A DNA stretch of 64,000 nucleotides from the NCBI RefSeq assembly GCF_018873765.1, contig NC_057917.1, forward strand, positions 60,136,464 to 60,200,463. The letters run 5' to 3'. Shown here one piece after another: positions 1-11,734 of the stretch. The position numbers were made by a program, and so were the translations under genes. The notes beneath the pieces were generated by a model. It was not told where the DNA came from. It worked only from the letters and a program-made list of their open reading frames with translations, and searched no databases. This DNA comes from Telopea speciosissima. Taxonomy: Eukaryota; Streptophyta; Magnoliopsida; Proteales; Proteaceae. Numbering within the stretch: position 1 is the first letter of the stretch; every line of letters starts with the position of its first letter.

Positions 1-1452
1 ATGAACATGCTAAATATTGCAAGAAAGATGAGGAAATCAAAATAAGGCATGCAAGCATCAAGTCATGCAAAGCACATCTAAGGAGAGATAAGATAAAGGG
101 GGGAGGAGACATGCATGAAAGAGATCTGTAAGTACCGTGGTCCTCGGGACGAGGGTTCATCACCTTATGGCGATAAAGATTGGCTTCGATGTACAATGGC
201 GTATCGTTCGAGATATATCATCATGGGGATTGGGTTCATGCTTTATAAAGGAATGGAGTCGCCACCTAGGGTTAGGGCCTAGGACCCAATGGGTATAGCC
301 CCATCCGGGGTTAGCGGAAAGGGCTACGTGATTCCATATGGTCTGGTCAGAGATTCAGGGTAAGTAGTCAGGTTACGAGGGTGGGAAGGTGTTAGGCACC
401 CACCTCGCCCGGATAAACCGATCTTTCTACTAGATGCTGGTTTTTGAATATTCTCCCTTAATAATATATCTTATACTAACATGTAAGGCTAAGTTATGAT
501 GCACTAATCATGACAAAGAAAGAAAAATCATTTACTATGTACACTAAAACGAGTTACTTTAATTGTCTACATTATGCCAAAAATAATGAGAGGGAAAGAG
601 ACAGATACCTGTCTAGAAATGCAAGAAATAAATGAAAGCGCACTGAGGGCAAAATATGTGATGTCCCACGGCTCAGGTGGAGACGGACGATCAGCTTGTC
701 TCTTTCTTGTCGGACAGGATGAGACTATACGAGATGAGTTTTGTCCCTCAGACTTCGGGCAGAGTAACGGCTATATAAGAGATTCTCATTATCTGTATAC
801 AAACAGAATAACGGCTGTGAAGGGGGTTTTTCGTTTTCCTTACATTGACAGGATAACAATACCCAAGAGCAGAATCGCTCTATGCTTGGATGGGTAACCG
901 AAGGATCTACCCACGTCGAAGAACTTCACTCACTCACATACTCACGAGGGAAAGACAGAGGAAAAGAGGGTGAAAAGGGGGCAAAACAAGCCCTGGTGGG
1001 TCTCCTTACCCGAGAAAAGCTTGTCAAATGAGGGAGGGGGACCCTCCTATTTATAGGGAGGGGTCCCCTCTCTCTCCTGGCCAGATAAGTCCTCCACGGC
1101 GCCGTGGGGGACTTTTCTACGGCATCGTGGGTGACGTCAACAAGCTGATGTCACATCCCCTCGTGGCGCCGTGGAAATCCGATACACATCCCCACGGTGC
1201 CGTGGGAAGGAGCCTACGGTGCTGTGGAAGGAGCCTACGACGCCGTGGGAAGGAGTCCACGACCGCTGTGGTGGGGGAGGGTGATTAGTATCTCCTTCAG
1301 CATTTGGTAAAAGGGTCTTATAAGTCATTTGAGGGATGTTAGGGTGATTTGATTTAGATGTAGGGACAAGAGTCCTTCTTGAGAGAGATACCGATGTCTG
1401 TTCGTGTCCTGTTGTCATCATCGTCCGGGGGTGACAAAATTCAGTGTCTACA
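1..1452. mobile_element. Ty3/Tat-like LTR, left end outside or unresolved
   Basis: The segment contains a motif block I associate with plant Ty3 (Tat-like) elements (GGAGTCGCCACCTAGG near 247, then a GGGAAGGTGTTAGGCACCC block near 384-402). It also has a TATA-like CTATTTATAGG near 1048-1058 and ends in CAGTGTCTACA at 1452, a typical Tat LTR 3' terminus. Between 1090 and 1270 it holds several copies of a CACGGCGCCGTGG-like palindrome. No coding region is attached and the left boundary was not found, so it may be a solo or truncated LTR. The open frames inside it are short and do not resemble known proteins. Family assignment is from memory of motif order, not from alignment. Confidence 0.45.
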
Positions 1453-4400
1453 AGATCTAATCTACGGGAAGAGGACATGCTAAATATCTCAGCAAGGAGG
1501 TTTGTGTGTGTGTGATGACCATCTAAAGAGTTGAAATCACACACCTCCCTTTAAGATGCAAAATAAAAGAGAAGGGGTGAGAAAATAAGTCAAATTAAAA
1601 GGGTGGAGAAAAGGGGGGATTTACCTAATGGAGATGAGACTTAAGAACAAAAGTGGGAGGCTTTCCTCTTGTGACTTAGGGGAGGGAGGAGTGTTTGAGG
1701 ATCATATTGCCGCTTGTAGGGGCTGAGTCGGCTTTCCCTTGGATAGCACTTCATCATAGCACTCAAAACTCACTAAAACGTAGTGATTCTAAGCTTCAAA
1801 TAAAGAGTCTATGAACTAATTAAGGACCATCTTGTGAGGAGTCTTTGCATCGACGATGGGAGTTTTGCCAACAAATTTGGCAATGGGGTGTAGACAACTG
1901 TTTTGTTGACAAAGTTAGGGTTTATAGAGGCCTAAGGAAGCCAAAATTCAGATCCAAATTGCCAAAATGGGGCTTAGTCGCGAAAGAAATCAAAATCTCG
2001 GTCAAACATGATAAGTTTTGGATGTCTCAGATTAAACAGGAATTGACATCGAAGAGAGTGGGAGTCTACATCGACATGGTGTTGATGAACAAGCCTCAAT
2101 GTCTACTCAGAGGTTGTTCATTGTTGATTGATGAATTTTGAATGTCGAGTGTACATATACATTCAAAATGTGTTGTTTGACATTAACAAGAGGAGGGTCA
2201 ATGTTGACTCGGGCCTTTTGGCTATTGACCTCAGGTGTGGGTATCGAGACTGCATTCTGGGCTTGTTTTGTGCTGGATTAGGTTGGTTCCAAATTGAACT
2301 GGGTTGGGTCTAGCCTTTCCAAGGGTGGCTTGGAATGTCCAGATGCTTGTGTTTTGACTTCGGTGAACCGTATGAGGGTTTGCAGGGTTCTGCCTCTCAG
2401 GATATTTTGGGTGAATGATTTGTGGGCAAATTCAAGGAAGTGGACATTTACCCTATATGGTCTACAGATACCCATACTCTATGCCTTGAAAGATGCTCAT
2501 CATCATCACGAGAAGCCTCCGGGGCTGACATACTGAGGTGTCTACAGGCGAGTGTACCGCCCACGCCCAAACGCAGGGGATAAAATGACCTTCTCGCCCC
2601 TCCCCCAAGATGCTTCTATGCATTCTCATTGGCCCCCGAACGCACAGGGACCACACTCCCCTATTATTATTTCTTGGGTGGGTCAAGGGTTATAGAAAGA
2701 GTTGAGTTAGAGAGATGCTTGTTTGTTTTAGCTTCATTCCTATTACAAATGTCAAATGACATATTTACCTTCATTATAAATACATATTCATTAAAGGGTT
2801 TTAGCATGAAATAATTGAAATGGATTTCTTCCGAAATAGAAGAAATTTCCCTTCAACTATTTCAGGATTTCTATTGAAAATGGATTTTAGTTTCATAGAA
2901 ATAAGGTGTGAAAAAAATTATATCAATCACGTTCCGAAACAAATTAATCATACCAAAGAGGGCCTAACTGAAAATGTCAATTCCAACTTGGTACTTTATT
3001 GATTGTATTCACTTGACAAGGCATTAGACAAGGGTAGGCTTTAAATATATGTGAGCTAGTTTCACTGGCCTACTCCTACATATGCCTTTTTAAAGCGGCC
3101 TAAAAAAATGAATAGAGAGTGGTATTAGGCAGTGTACGATGGTTTGGCCAATGACATTGCTGACTCCTTAGCCTGAAGGCCCTGTCTATACAATGTACAA
3201 CGATTTAGTCAAATTTCACTCCATGATTGTTGAAAACTTATATTTCATCTTCCACATTGTAACGTCCAAGCAGGTTTAAAAACCTAAAATCAGAACCCTA
3301 ATTGATTTCGATTGAACCCGGATCAAAATAATTCAGGATCAATGAAGAATCGGTCACTATAGATGTAAAGTTACCCTTACAAAAAGATTTTGGAATGGCA
3401 TAAGTTGAAACAAATCGGTAAGAATCGGAATCAGTTGATCCAATCCCAATTTTTAAACCTTGTGCTCAACAGCTCAAGAATGGAAATCAGGCGGATGCTG
3501 CGGGTAAGGCTAAATTGTCTTAAGTTAGGTACTGAATTCTAGTCTCTTCAATTATTAAATTGGTAAAGGGTAGGCTTGTCAAAGCTCATCCCCTCATCAA
3601 TAATTGGGATAATTTGAATGGCCATGGACACATTAAAAACAGTAGAATTGGATGGTTAGGTAGAATGATTCAATGGGTTGAGCACAGGTGTTTTAGAATT
3701 GAAAATTCCATTCACTTGATGGGCAAAAGATATAAAAAAAATTGGATCTCCGATCTATCCATGTGGATTGCCAAGTCATGACTAGAATATTAATTATGTC
3801 AATTATAAAGACAAAAACCTAATTTGTGGATCCTCTATAAGCTTGCACATGAGGGGTGGGAAAAGGGCATCTTAGGGTTGAACAATTATGTATGGGGCAA
3901 GATATTGCTGCTTCGTCGTGTAGCTCCTGTAACAACGTGGATGTCAATGAGAGTCCACATAAGAGCATCAATACAGATGATTTTTTTTTTTAATTTTTGG
4001 AGGGGTTGGATGGTAATTTAGCACACTCATGTGTCTAGGTGTAGGAACCACATGACCAAGCAGCGTTCTTTTTGCCTTATGTATGTATATATCTATAACC
4101 TAACAGTTCTCAAGGTTTTTCAACTTCAATCTTTCTAGCCAAACTGTTTGCCATGGAAATAAAAAATCTTTACTTTTTTAACTACACAAAAAAGACATAC
4201 AAGAAATAATATAGGCAAAAAGAATGCTACCAGGCTACGCTAGCATCTCCCTGTGTCTATCTCTCTCCTTCATCCTATGAAATGACACATCTGCTCCTAA
4301 TGTGGGAGGAGAGATATAGACAAAATGGATGAGAGCTCCCAAGGCCACTCTGACTCCCCTTCATCTAGAGCACATCTCTGTCAAGGATGAATTTGGTCTA

Positions 4401-5408
4401 AGTGGCATAGATGGCCATGGTTTCTTTCCACTCTTCCATCTCTCTTTTAGAATTTTTGAAAGAGTACCTATTTTGTTTTGGGTAGGGTTTTGAATGAGTA
4501 TCAAAGAAGCAATTAATTATTAGGAAAATAATAGTACAACCATATTTGGCTAAGATTAATATGAAGTATGAGTTTGTGACAAACTTGGGCTTTTAAAAGC
4601 ATACATTGGACTTTGGCATTTTGAACAAATTGATTGGATTTCCCTTTTTACGCCCCCATGTTTCTCTTGTGGCGACATGGGAGCGCAAAGGAAGAAGAAA
4701 AAGAAAAAGGTTTAGGGTTTCTATTGCTTTTGGTATAGTGGGACTCTAGAGAGAAGCCCGCATCATAGGTTATTGAAGAGCCTCCTTTCATATGGATACA
4801 GATAAATTAAAGGTGGCAAAACCCTATCAATAATATGGGGGGAGCATGGTCCCTATCAATAATATGGGTGTAAAATGACCACCATGCCCTTGGTCCCCAT
4901 ATCGATGTCCATACTTCCTCTTCCATTGGCCGAGTGCAGGGGTGGCAACTGCCACTCTCCCGGGCTGGCTCTTTTTTTCTAAAAAATATAGTTTTGGTTT
5001 TTGCTCCTTTCTTTTTATTTTTTCCCTCTTCCCTTATTTAGAAGAAAGATTTTTTTTTGGTAACCACAACTTTTATTGCAACGGCGGGCAATTTTGAAGA
5101 TAGATTTTGACACCAACAAACAGAGATGATTTCTACCACCAATGAGTATTATTGTCATCTGTGGAGATTATTTCGTCATTTTCACCATAAGATATATAGA
5201 GAATCCATTTGAATTGCCAAATGTCAATTGGTTGCCATCTCAATTTTGTAGTCTCATCTTTCATTATGGCTTTCTCTTTGTTTTTTAAGCAATACAAGCT
5301 CTTCAAATAAAGTTCTATTTTAGTATTTAAAGAAATGAGATTTAATTAACACATTATTAGATGTTGAGATGGACACATACTTAGTTTGGATATTGATTGA
5401 ATTAACAT
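1453..5408. other. Intergenic, no gene recognised
   Basis: Open frames here are short and resemble no protein I know. A possible degraded hAT-like MITE spans about 3271-3475: it begins CAGGTTTAAAAACC and ends TTTTTAAACCTTG, with no clear target duplication. A GC-rich piece at about 2545-2660 looks like repeat debris. Around 4220-4400 there is a degraded relative of the MITEs at 10.3 kb, sharing a GTGTCTATCTCTCTCC stretch. Confidence 0.4.
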
Positions 5409-6182
5409 TGATAAAGCACAGAGTCACCTCACCAATTAGAAGCTGCCACGTGGCCGACTTGATGTCAGTCCAAGAACCGAACTGGGCTGAGTAGGAAACC
5501 GGGTCAACCATATCCCTGATAGGTCGCCTACCAGAGCCGAGCTCACACAAGTTAGCCAAGCTGAGGCCGAGCTCTGAGCCGAGTTTACACACTTTAGCCC
5601 GGCTAATCCGAGCTCCGAGCCGAGCTCACTCAGGTCAGCCATAAACTTCTGTCCGAGCATACCCAGGATAGCAAGGTCGAGGTGACTACCGAGATCGACC
5701 TCCCATGGCCGACCTCCATGGCCGAGCTCCTAGGCTGAGCCCTCCACCAAGGTCATCACGACGGCCTGCCAGAAATCGGGGTGCCACGTCAGCACCGCCT
5801 GAATATCCTGGAATAAGGATCGAGCCACGATCCCAGCGCGATACGGAATCACACTCTACATGGACTCTTATTTTAATAGGAGTTTGACCCCGAAAATAGC
5901 TCTCCACTCCGCTCTATGCTAGAGAGCCTTCCAAAAGAAGAACTCCTACCCTACTAGGACTCTCCCAACCGCCTCACCTCATCCATACTCTATAAATACC
6001 CAGGTATGAAGCACAATTCGACATCTCACTTTTTACTAGCTGTTACGCTGTTGCACTGGTGATCTAACTTGAGCGTCGGAGAGTCCTAGGCCGGAGCCAC
6101 ATCGGTTCTCTTGTGCTCATCACTTGATTTTTGTAGGCTCATCCGTGGGCGAACCAAGCATCGAAAGTTTCCATTCGCAACA
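5409..6182 (+). mobile_element. Candidate solo LTR (LTR retrotransposon)
   Basis: This block is GC-rich (many GAGCTC/CCGAG words) against AT-rich surroundings. It begins TGATAAAG and ends TTCGCAACA. It has a CTATAAATACC TATA-like box near 5990, followed by the GTGCTCATCACTTGATTTTTG-type block that plant Ty3 LTRs often show near their 3' end. Flanking pentamers are AACAT (left) and ACCAT (right), which match at 4 of 5 positions and could be a decayed 5-bp target duplication. No internal domain or second LTR is visible. Boundaries and type are inferred. Confidence 0.4.
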
Positions 6183-6776
6183 ACCATATTATAGAAAAAA
6201 ATATTGGTTTTGGTTTCTCATACTACTGATGATGTATACTAACTTCCTTCTTTTTTTGGTATTCTTTTTAAAATCAAGTTTTATGTTTCGGTTTTGCTTT
6301 TCTTTTTCATTTTTTTTTTGGGGGGAGGTGTTGTGGTGGGGGTGGGAGGGAGTACAAATCTATTTATGGAGTAAATTTTATATTTTTATTCATTCTCAAA
6401 GGGTAAAAAAGATCGTACAATAGGTATGAGTTCCTACGAAGAAGAAGAGACCCAAAGACCCGACCTTGGGTAGCATAAAATCCACCTAACTAGACCATGA
6501 GCATGAGAGTTAGCCTACAATCAGAGTGAAAAAACACAAAAGAGAAAGGACTCATTTCTCAAAGTGTCCTACTACATGAGGTTCCCACTATTATAGGGTC
6601 TGAGAGGGGTAAATGTACGCAACCTTATCCTTTCGTAGGAGAGTCGGTTTCCAAGTTTTAAACTCCTTTACAAACCTTATATCACTGATAACATTGAAAA
6701 ATTCTATCGATGGTTGTTTCGATTCACCAACTAAGTAACGAATAAGAGCTTGGGAATTAGCATGTACACTAACCAT
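6183..6776. other. Intergenic, nothing recognised
   Basis: AT-rich sequence with a T-rich run around 6300-6325. No gene, RNA or repeat could be supported. Confidence 0.4.
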
Positions 6777-7480
6777 TAGGGGTGCAAGTTTGGCCATGTT
6801 GGCCCGAACCCGCCCTGAACCCGAACATGACTTGGGCTGAGATACCTAACCCTAAGGGCGGGTCAGGGCTAAAAATTTTTGGCTCTCAGTCAGGGTCAGG
6901 TCGGGCCAGGGTTGAGGCCTTAGGCTGAGCCCGATCCAGCCCATCCCAAACCTATTTCAAGTTATACTACTATAAACTTTAAATGTCACACATATTTTGT
7001 TATATAATATATTATATATAAAGATAATAAATTATAAATATATTTTATTATAGTGTTATTTTATGTACAACTGATAATTTTCTCCCCGATTCAGTCCAGC
7101 CCATGCATCTCTCCCTTCCCGGAAAATTATCACCTCCAGTTTGTTGACCGGCCCAGTTCCCCAGTTCCTCTAATAGGGGGATGGTGGACCCCACCCGGGC
7201 AGAGTGTTTGGGCATGGGTAGAGAGGTCATTTCAGCCCCTCTTTGTTAGAGGAACTAGGGAACTGGGCCGGGCAGCCAACTGGAGGTGATAAAGATCCCT
7301 CCCTTCCCCCACTCCATGATCAGGGCCAATTATGGTCAACTCGGTCCGACCCTGAATGCGAGTCTAGGTTGGATTTTTTAGGCTCTGAGTCAAGGCCGGG
7401 CCTGAGTCCAGCTAAGAGGACTCAGGGTTGAACTGGGGTTTTAAAAAACCCGGCCCAACCCAACCTTGTTGCAGCCCCTA
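6777..7480. mobile_element. Terminal-inverted-repeat element (TAGGGGTGCAA ends)
   Basis: The segment starts TAGGGGTGCAA and ends TTGCAGCCCCTA, which are inverted complements apart from one base. The arms are rich in GGGTCAGGGC/GCCCGACC words that can fold back over much of their length. No transposase is visible, so it is non-autonomous. A clean target-site duplication was not found. It hosts a second foldback at about 7127-7293. Confidence 0.5.
7127..7293. mobile_element. Nested foldback MITE (TTATCACCTCCAGTT arms)
   Basis: The left arm reads TTATCACCTCCAGTTTG, then CCGGCCCAGTTCCCCAGTTCCTCTAA. The right arm is its near-perfect inverse, TTAGAGGAACTAGGGAACTGGGCCGG, then AACTGGAGGTGATAA. The loop carries GGTGGACCCCACCCGGGCAGAGTG. 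A related copy lies near 57.6 kb in the window. It sits inside the larger TIR element, so it inserted later. Confidence 0.6.
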
Positions 7481-8442
7481 GTCTTTATGAACGTGAGGCG
7501 TTTCCTATGCCTACTCACATTAGATTTTTTATATATTCACATAAGATTTTTTATTAAATTTTTTTCTAAAAATATAAATATTAAATACTCGTATTAGTAG
7601 CTTTCCCGTTATTTAATTTGAAACTTGAAAGTGGTTATCCATTTAATACTATTATTATTTTTTTATTTTTTTGGGTAAACGATCCATTTAATATTATTCA
7701 GAATCATAGATGTCTCTCTCCATATTATGACTCATGATAGGCCTTTAATGCCCCCATCACTTCCCCCCTCCTACTCGGTATTTGCCTCCTTTCAACTTCT
7801 CTCATCTTTCTACCAAAGAAAAATCTTCTCCCATCTTTTTCCATCTCAAATCTCAATTTCTCTTTTACTTTATTTAAGGCCTCACAACAGGAATTTAGTA
7901 AACGGTATCGGTTGCTGCCAAGACCGATATGATATTGATACGGATCAGATCGAATTGATCTGAATCGGATGAAAATTCCAAAAAACAATCCATTTTTTAC
8001 CGATACTACCGATTTGTATCAATATTTATGATAGCCGACATTGAAACGAATCAGCCGATACAGTCAATCCAATATTCATAACTAAAACTGCACTGTCAGC
8101 TTCTGGTTTAAAAAGAAATTAGTGATTAAATTATAATAAATTTTGGTTTGATGTTTTACCAATGGATGTTTGCCATCTCTTACTTAGTCCTTAAATGTCT
8201 TATATTCTTATTTGTTTGAGGTTCTGGTCTCTTACAGGCTTTGTAACCCTGATGTACCACGTTCTAATATATAATAGCAAATGACCTATAAAATACATAG
8301 TAATTAAAAGAACTTTTGTAGAATAACAACATATGATGAAAGAGAGACGAGATCTGAGAGATTCTAAGAACTAATCAGGGTTGATTATGTTTAACATATA
8401 TGCATGAGTATATTAAATTTGGTGCGAGCAAGTTGTATATAT
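7481..8442. other. Intergenic, possible MITE debris
   Basis: No gene. The 7880-8080 stretch is rich in CCGATA/GATCGG words resembling the foldback arms of plant hAT-like MITEs, but ends and target duplications are not clear. Confidence 0.3.
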
Positions 8443-8774
8443 GATTACAAATTATTGGTGTTAATAAAAAAATCTCGATATAGGTTACTCTAATATGAGA
8501 AACATGTTCTATTCCCCCTTACCCGCAACCAATAGTTTTCTACTCTGTGGAAGTTGATGATTTACCCTTCTAACAATTTATAAGCATGTTGTTATATAAA
8601 AATATAAGATTACAAATTATTTGACACCTTAAAGATTGTCAATAAGAAAATCCCGACATAGATTACTCTAATATGAGCAACATGCATGTTCTATTCCCTC
8701 TATCCGCAGCCAATAATTTTCTATTATGTGGAAGTTGATGATTTGCCCTTCCAACAATTTATAAGCAAGTTTTC
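8443..8774. repeat. 166-bp tandem duplication (two diverged units)
   Basis: Both units begin GATTACAAATTAT (8443 and 8609). They share the order GATATAGGTTACTCTAATATGAG, CATGTTCTATTCCC, GTGGAAGTTGATGATTT and AACAATTTATAAGCA. Divergence of several percent plus small indels shows the duplication is not recent. No function is apparent. Confidence 0.75.
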
Positions 8775-9557
8775 TATAGACATTTATGGCTTAACTATAA
8801 GGTCACCACATATTGGACTTGTATTTCCCTTTCTTTTTTCTAGTAGCCCAAGACATATTACATTGACTTTTCAATCAATTACAAAACCTAATATTACTTA
8901 GTGAAAAAGAAGGGCATGCTGTCCCATGGTACACGTCATCTTACAATCATTGATATTATGTTTCTTTCATCAATTTTTATTTAAGAGTAAAAGGTGATAT
9001 AATTATATCTGAATCAGATGAGACAAATATGAATAAGAATCGTACCCACAAAAAAATGGATCACATGAAATCCAAAAAGACTGACATCGACTTATGTGGA
9101 GGACGGAGCACATCCATGTCTCCATGTCACCTTCTTGTTTTAATAGTTGAATTTCAATTCAATAGCAAGCACACACCTCCGAATCAGGATTGGCTCCAGG
9201 GAACCGCGGACAGGGGGCATCCAACGGTTGAATTGTGCCATACACATCTCGGCGCATGCCTATGGATGTGTACGGCACAGTCCAACAGTTGGATGCACCC
9301 TAGGCATTCTAGGCTCCTAGAAGACGAGCTACAGCTCTTGTGGTAAAGGAGTCCTTTTCAAGTCTTCTTTGTCTTAACAAAGGGACTATTGGAGACATGC
9401 TTTCTCACCTATGGCCACGATTGCCATTAAAATCAACAACGAATTAAGAGGCATATAAGAAACAGAGACCCTTAGCTGACCCAACCTCAACCTTCTGAGT
9501 GCAGAAAACTGTGCTGCTACAATTTTATATAAGTAATTCAATACCTTTACGACCAAC
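8775..9557. other. Intergenic, upstream of tRNA gene
   Basis: No gene or repeat could be supported. A short open frame at 9029-9346 has no recognisable features and is probably chance. Confidence 0.4.
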
Positions 9558-9631
9558 GCTTTCATAGCTCAGTTGGTTAGAGCACCCGTTTAGTAAGCGG
9601 GAGGTCTTGAGTTCAACTCTCAATGAAAGCA
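9558..9631 (+). tRNA. tRNA-Thr (anticodon AGU)
   Basis: A 74-nt cloverleaf fits. The acceptor stem GCTTTCA pairs with TGAAAGC (9624-9630), followed by discriminator A. The D-arm has AGCTCAGTTGGTTAGAGC, which is box A. The anticodon stem CCCGT/GCGGG carries loop TTAGTAA with AGT at 9592-9594. The T-arm contains GAGTTCAACTC, which is box B. CCA is not encoded, as expected for a nuclear gene. A CAA motif lies just upstream (9554-9556), as is usual for plant tRNA genes. A TTTTT Pol III terminator follows at 9636-9640. There is no intron. It looks functional and delivers threonine to ACU/ACC/ACA codons after A34-to-inosine editing. Confidence 0.95.
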
Positions 9632-10269
9632 TGCATTTTTCAATTTACTTAAATTTCTATCAAGTTTTTATAATGTATAATAGATGCTCCTAATTTTGGT
9701 CCAATTGCAGGATTTATTCATAAAGTACTTGCCTTTTGTACCAACCATTCCTTTCTCTTTTTAACCTTTGATATGCGTATAGAGTCATTGGTTTGGATTA
9801 GATTTTCGATTTCAATGGTGGCTGAACAGTCTTTTTACATGCTCCTATTTCTGGGTGGAGTAACCATGCGATTGGTTAACATTCTTTTTCCCTTTATTTT
9901 GCCAATTGACACATTCTGTTTGCGTTAAAGTGACATGCGAGCAGAAGACCTGTGGGTCTACATGTAAAATTTTTTTGACATTTTTTAATAGATGCTCCTT
10001 GTTTTGATATAATTGCAGGATTTTTTCACTCTAAAATTGTTGTGACATATATGGATTGTGGCTTTTCAGGATGTGCTCAAGAATCAGAAGTCAAGAGATT
10101 ATAGGAAGGACTATAGGGGCACAAGCGCATGAATGGAAAAGAATAGAAGTGTGGGTTGGCTGTCAAGATTTGATTAAATGACTAACTTAGGGAAATAGAT
10201 CATGCTAGTCATGGGAGCTATTTCTTGGTTATTTGATTTTTAATACTATTTCTATTAGTGTACCTGTAA
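9632..10269. other. Intergenic, nothing recognised
   Basis: AT-rich spacer between the tRNA gene and the first MITE. A TTTTGNTNNAATTGCAGGATTTTTTC-like segment occurs twice (about 9690 and 9995), a weak local duplication. No gene is visible. Confidence 0.35.
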
Positions 10270-10278
10270 ATATTTTAA

Positions 10279-10447
10279 GGGAAAAAGATCTCTGTCCGGG
10301 AGTGTGGCCTACGCCAGCACTCCCATGAATCTATCTCTCTCCTCCCCATGTGAAAAGACACCTCTGCCCCCTGGTTTTAAGGATGAGAGATATAGACACA
10401 TGGGAGTGCTGGCGTATGCCATACTCCAGGATGGAAAACTGCTTCCC
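10279..10447. mobile_element. 169-bp MITE, 9-bp target duplication
   Basis: The left end GGGAAAAAGATCTCTGTCC continues into GGGAGTGTGGCCTACGCCAGCACTCCCATG. The right end is its inverse: CATGGGAGTGCTGGCG, then CCATACTCCAGGATGG, ending GCTTCCC. It is flanked by perfect ATATTTTAA duplications (10270-10278 and 10448-10456). Nine-base duplications with long inverted ends suggest a Mutator-type non-autonomous element. It encodes nothing. A second copy lies about 420 bp downstream. Confidence 0.85.
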
Positions 10448-10927
10448 ATATTTTAAAAAAGAATAGACATTTAGTTTTAGTGGCTCATCGTCAGGACTAA
10501 AAGGACAAAGTTACAGCTAGTCTTTTTCTCAGGCTATGTTTAGATGTCAAGAAAATATTAAAAAATTTTGAATTTGAGGAAAGAGATAGGCTCATAAATT
10601 AATCATTGCACGTTCATGATTTTGTAAAATTAGATTTGAGGAGAGTGATAGACTCATAAATTAATCATCGCATCTTCATGATTTTGTCTTTTTTTTTCTT
10701 GGCATCCAAACGTAAACTTATTTTTTTAGTAAGAGCTACGGAGTACAGACAACCCGTCTAGGAACGATATGTGGGTTTTTCCTCCAAAAGAATTATCGAC
10801 GGGTGTGTTTTGGAGAAAGTTTTTATTTCATTTTAGAAAATAAAAGAAAAACAGGAGGAACATAAATAAAGGGAGAATGTTCTCTGTCCGAGAGTGTGGC
10901 CTATGCCAGCACTCTCATGAGTCTATC

Positions 10928-11126
10928 GAATTATTATCCTCTTCAATTCCTAAAGTGTGACAGTGCGGCAGTGCTAGGTGGAGATGTCGACACCTGTCAG
11001 CTTCTGCATCCAATGGTCCGATCTCATTGATATGGACCGTTGGATGCAACAACTGCCAGGTGTTGACATCTAGTACTGCCGCATGCCACGCTTTAAGGAA
11101 TTGGAGAGGATAATTTCCTGGTTCCC
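10928..11126. mobile_element. Nested foldback MITE 1
   Basis: The arms ATTATCCTCTTCAATTCCT and AGGAATTGGAGAGGATAAT are inverted. They are followed inward by GTG(A/G)CA-GCGGCAGT on both sides. The host MITE sequence GAGTCTATC is duplicated on each side (10919-10927 and 11127-11135), giving a 9-bp target duplication. It is about 199 bp and non-coding. Confidence 0.8.
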
Positions 11127-11206
11127 GAGTCTATCCCTCTCCTCCCCATTTGAAAAGATACCTCTACCCCCTTGTTTTGAGAAGGAGAGATAGACACATG
11201 GGAGTG

Positions 11207-11391
11207 GGATCGAAATCCTATACTGTCGAGCTACCGGTAGGACCGTGCTGCCCAGACATGGTGCTGCGTTCAATCTGCCTTACCCCTACTCGGGCAAAGC
11301 GCTTGGGTAGGGGTAAAGTAGACGTTGCACGCAGCATCGTGTCTGGGCAACACGGTCCTATCGGGCAACTCGGCAATAGATGATCCAAATT
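11207..11391. mobile_element. Nested foldback MITE 2
   Basis: The left arm has GGATCGAAATCC, then TAGGACCGTGCTGCCCAGAC. The right arm has GTCTGGGCAACACGGTCCTA, ending GATGATCCAAATT. Host sequence ACATGGGAGTG occurs on both sides (11196-11206 and 11392-11402), a target duplication of about 9-11 bp. It is about 185 bp and has no coding capacity. Confidence 0.8.
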
Positions 11392-11527
11392 ACATGGGAG
11401 TGCTGGCGTAGGCCACACTCCCGGACTGAAAACTACTTCCCATAAATAAAAAATCTGAGAAAAGAAAGCACAAAAAGACTGGATAACAATCAGGTGCTGG
11501 ACTTTGATCTTGTCCCTCGCCATTTAT

Positions 11528-11537
11528 GCCACGTGGC
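11528..11537. promoter_or_regulatory. G-box palindrome GCCACGTGGC
   Basis: This perfect 10-bp palindrome contains CACGTG, the bZIP/bHLH binding core (ABRE/G-box). It lies about 200 bp upstream of the first ATG of the DUF863-like gene. A functional role is inferred from position only. Confidence 0.45.
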
Positions 11538-11734
11538 ACGCTTGACCTGGCAAGAACCCAAGAGAGAGGGTCTTTGAAGCTCTTATTACTCTTTGTTCTC
11601 TCCCTAAATCCTGCAGTCGCTTTCCTGTCAACCTAATTTTTCAGTTCTTCTCTTACTCGTTTTATATTCCGAATCGACAACAACTCGCTATCTACTGTTG
11701 TTTCATCCACAAAGCTCTGCAACAGTGCTTTCTT

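Larger units (their letters stand above)
10871..11441. mobile_element. Second MITE copy carrying two nested MITEs
   Basis: It has the same termini as the 10,279 element (GGGAGAATGTTCTCTGTCCG and CTGAAAACTACTTCCC) and is flanked by a perfect 9-bp duplication ATAAATAAA (10862-10870 and 11442-11450). The body is interrupted by two foldback elements at 10928-11126 and 11207-11391. Removing them leaves a 150-170 bp element collinear with the first copy. Its right end is about 80 bp upstream of the G-box in the promoter region of the downstream gene. Confidence 0.85.

Noticed and set aside
574-1544. Open frames in the first 1.5 kb
   Set aside because: They lie in the Tat-like LTR and its palindromic subrepeats. 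LTRs of this type do not normally encode proteins, and no domain is seen.
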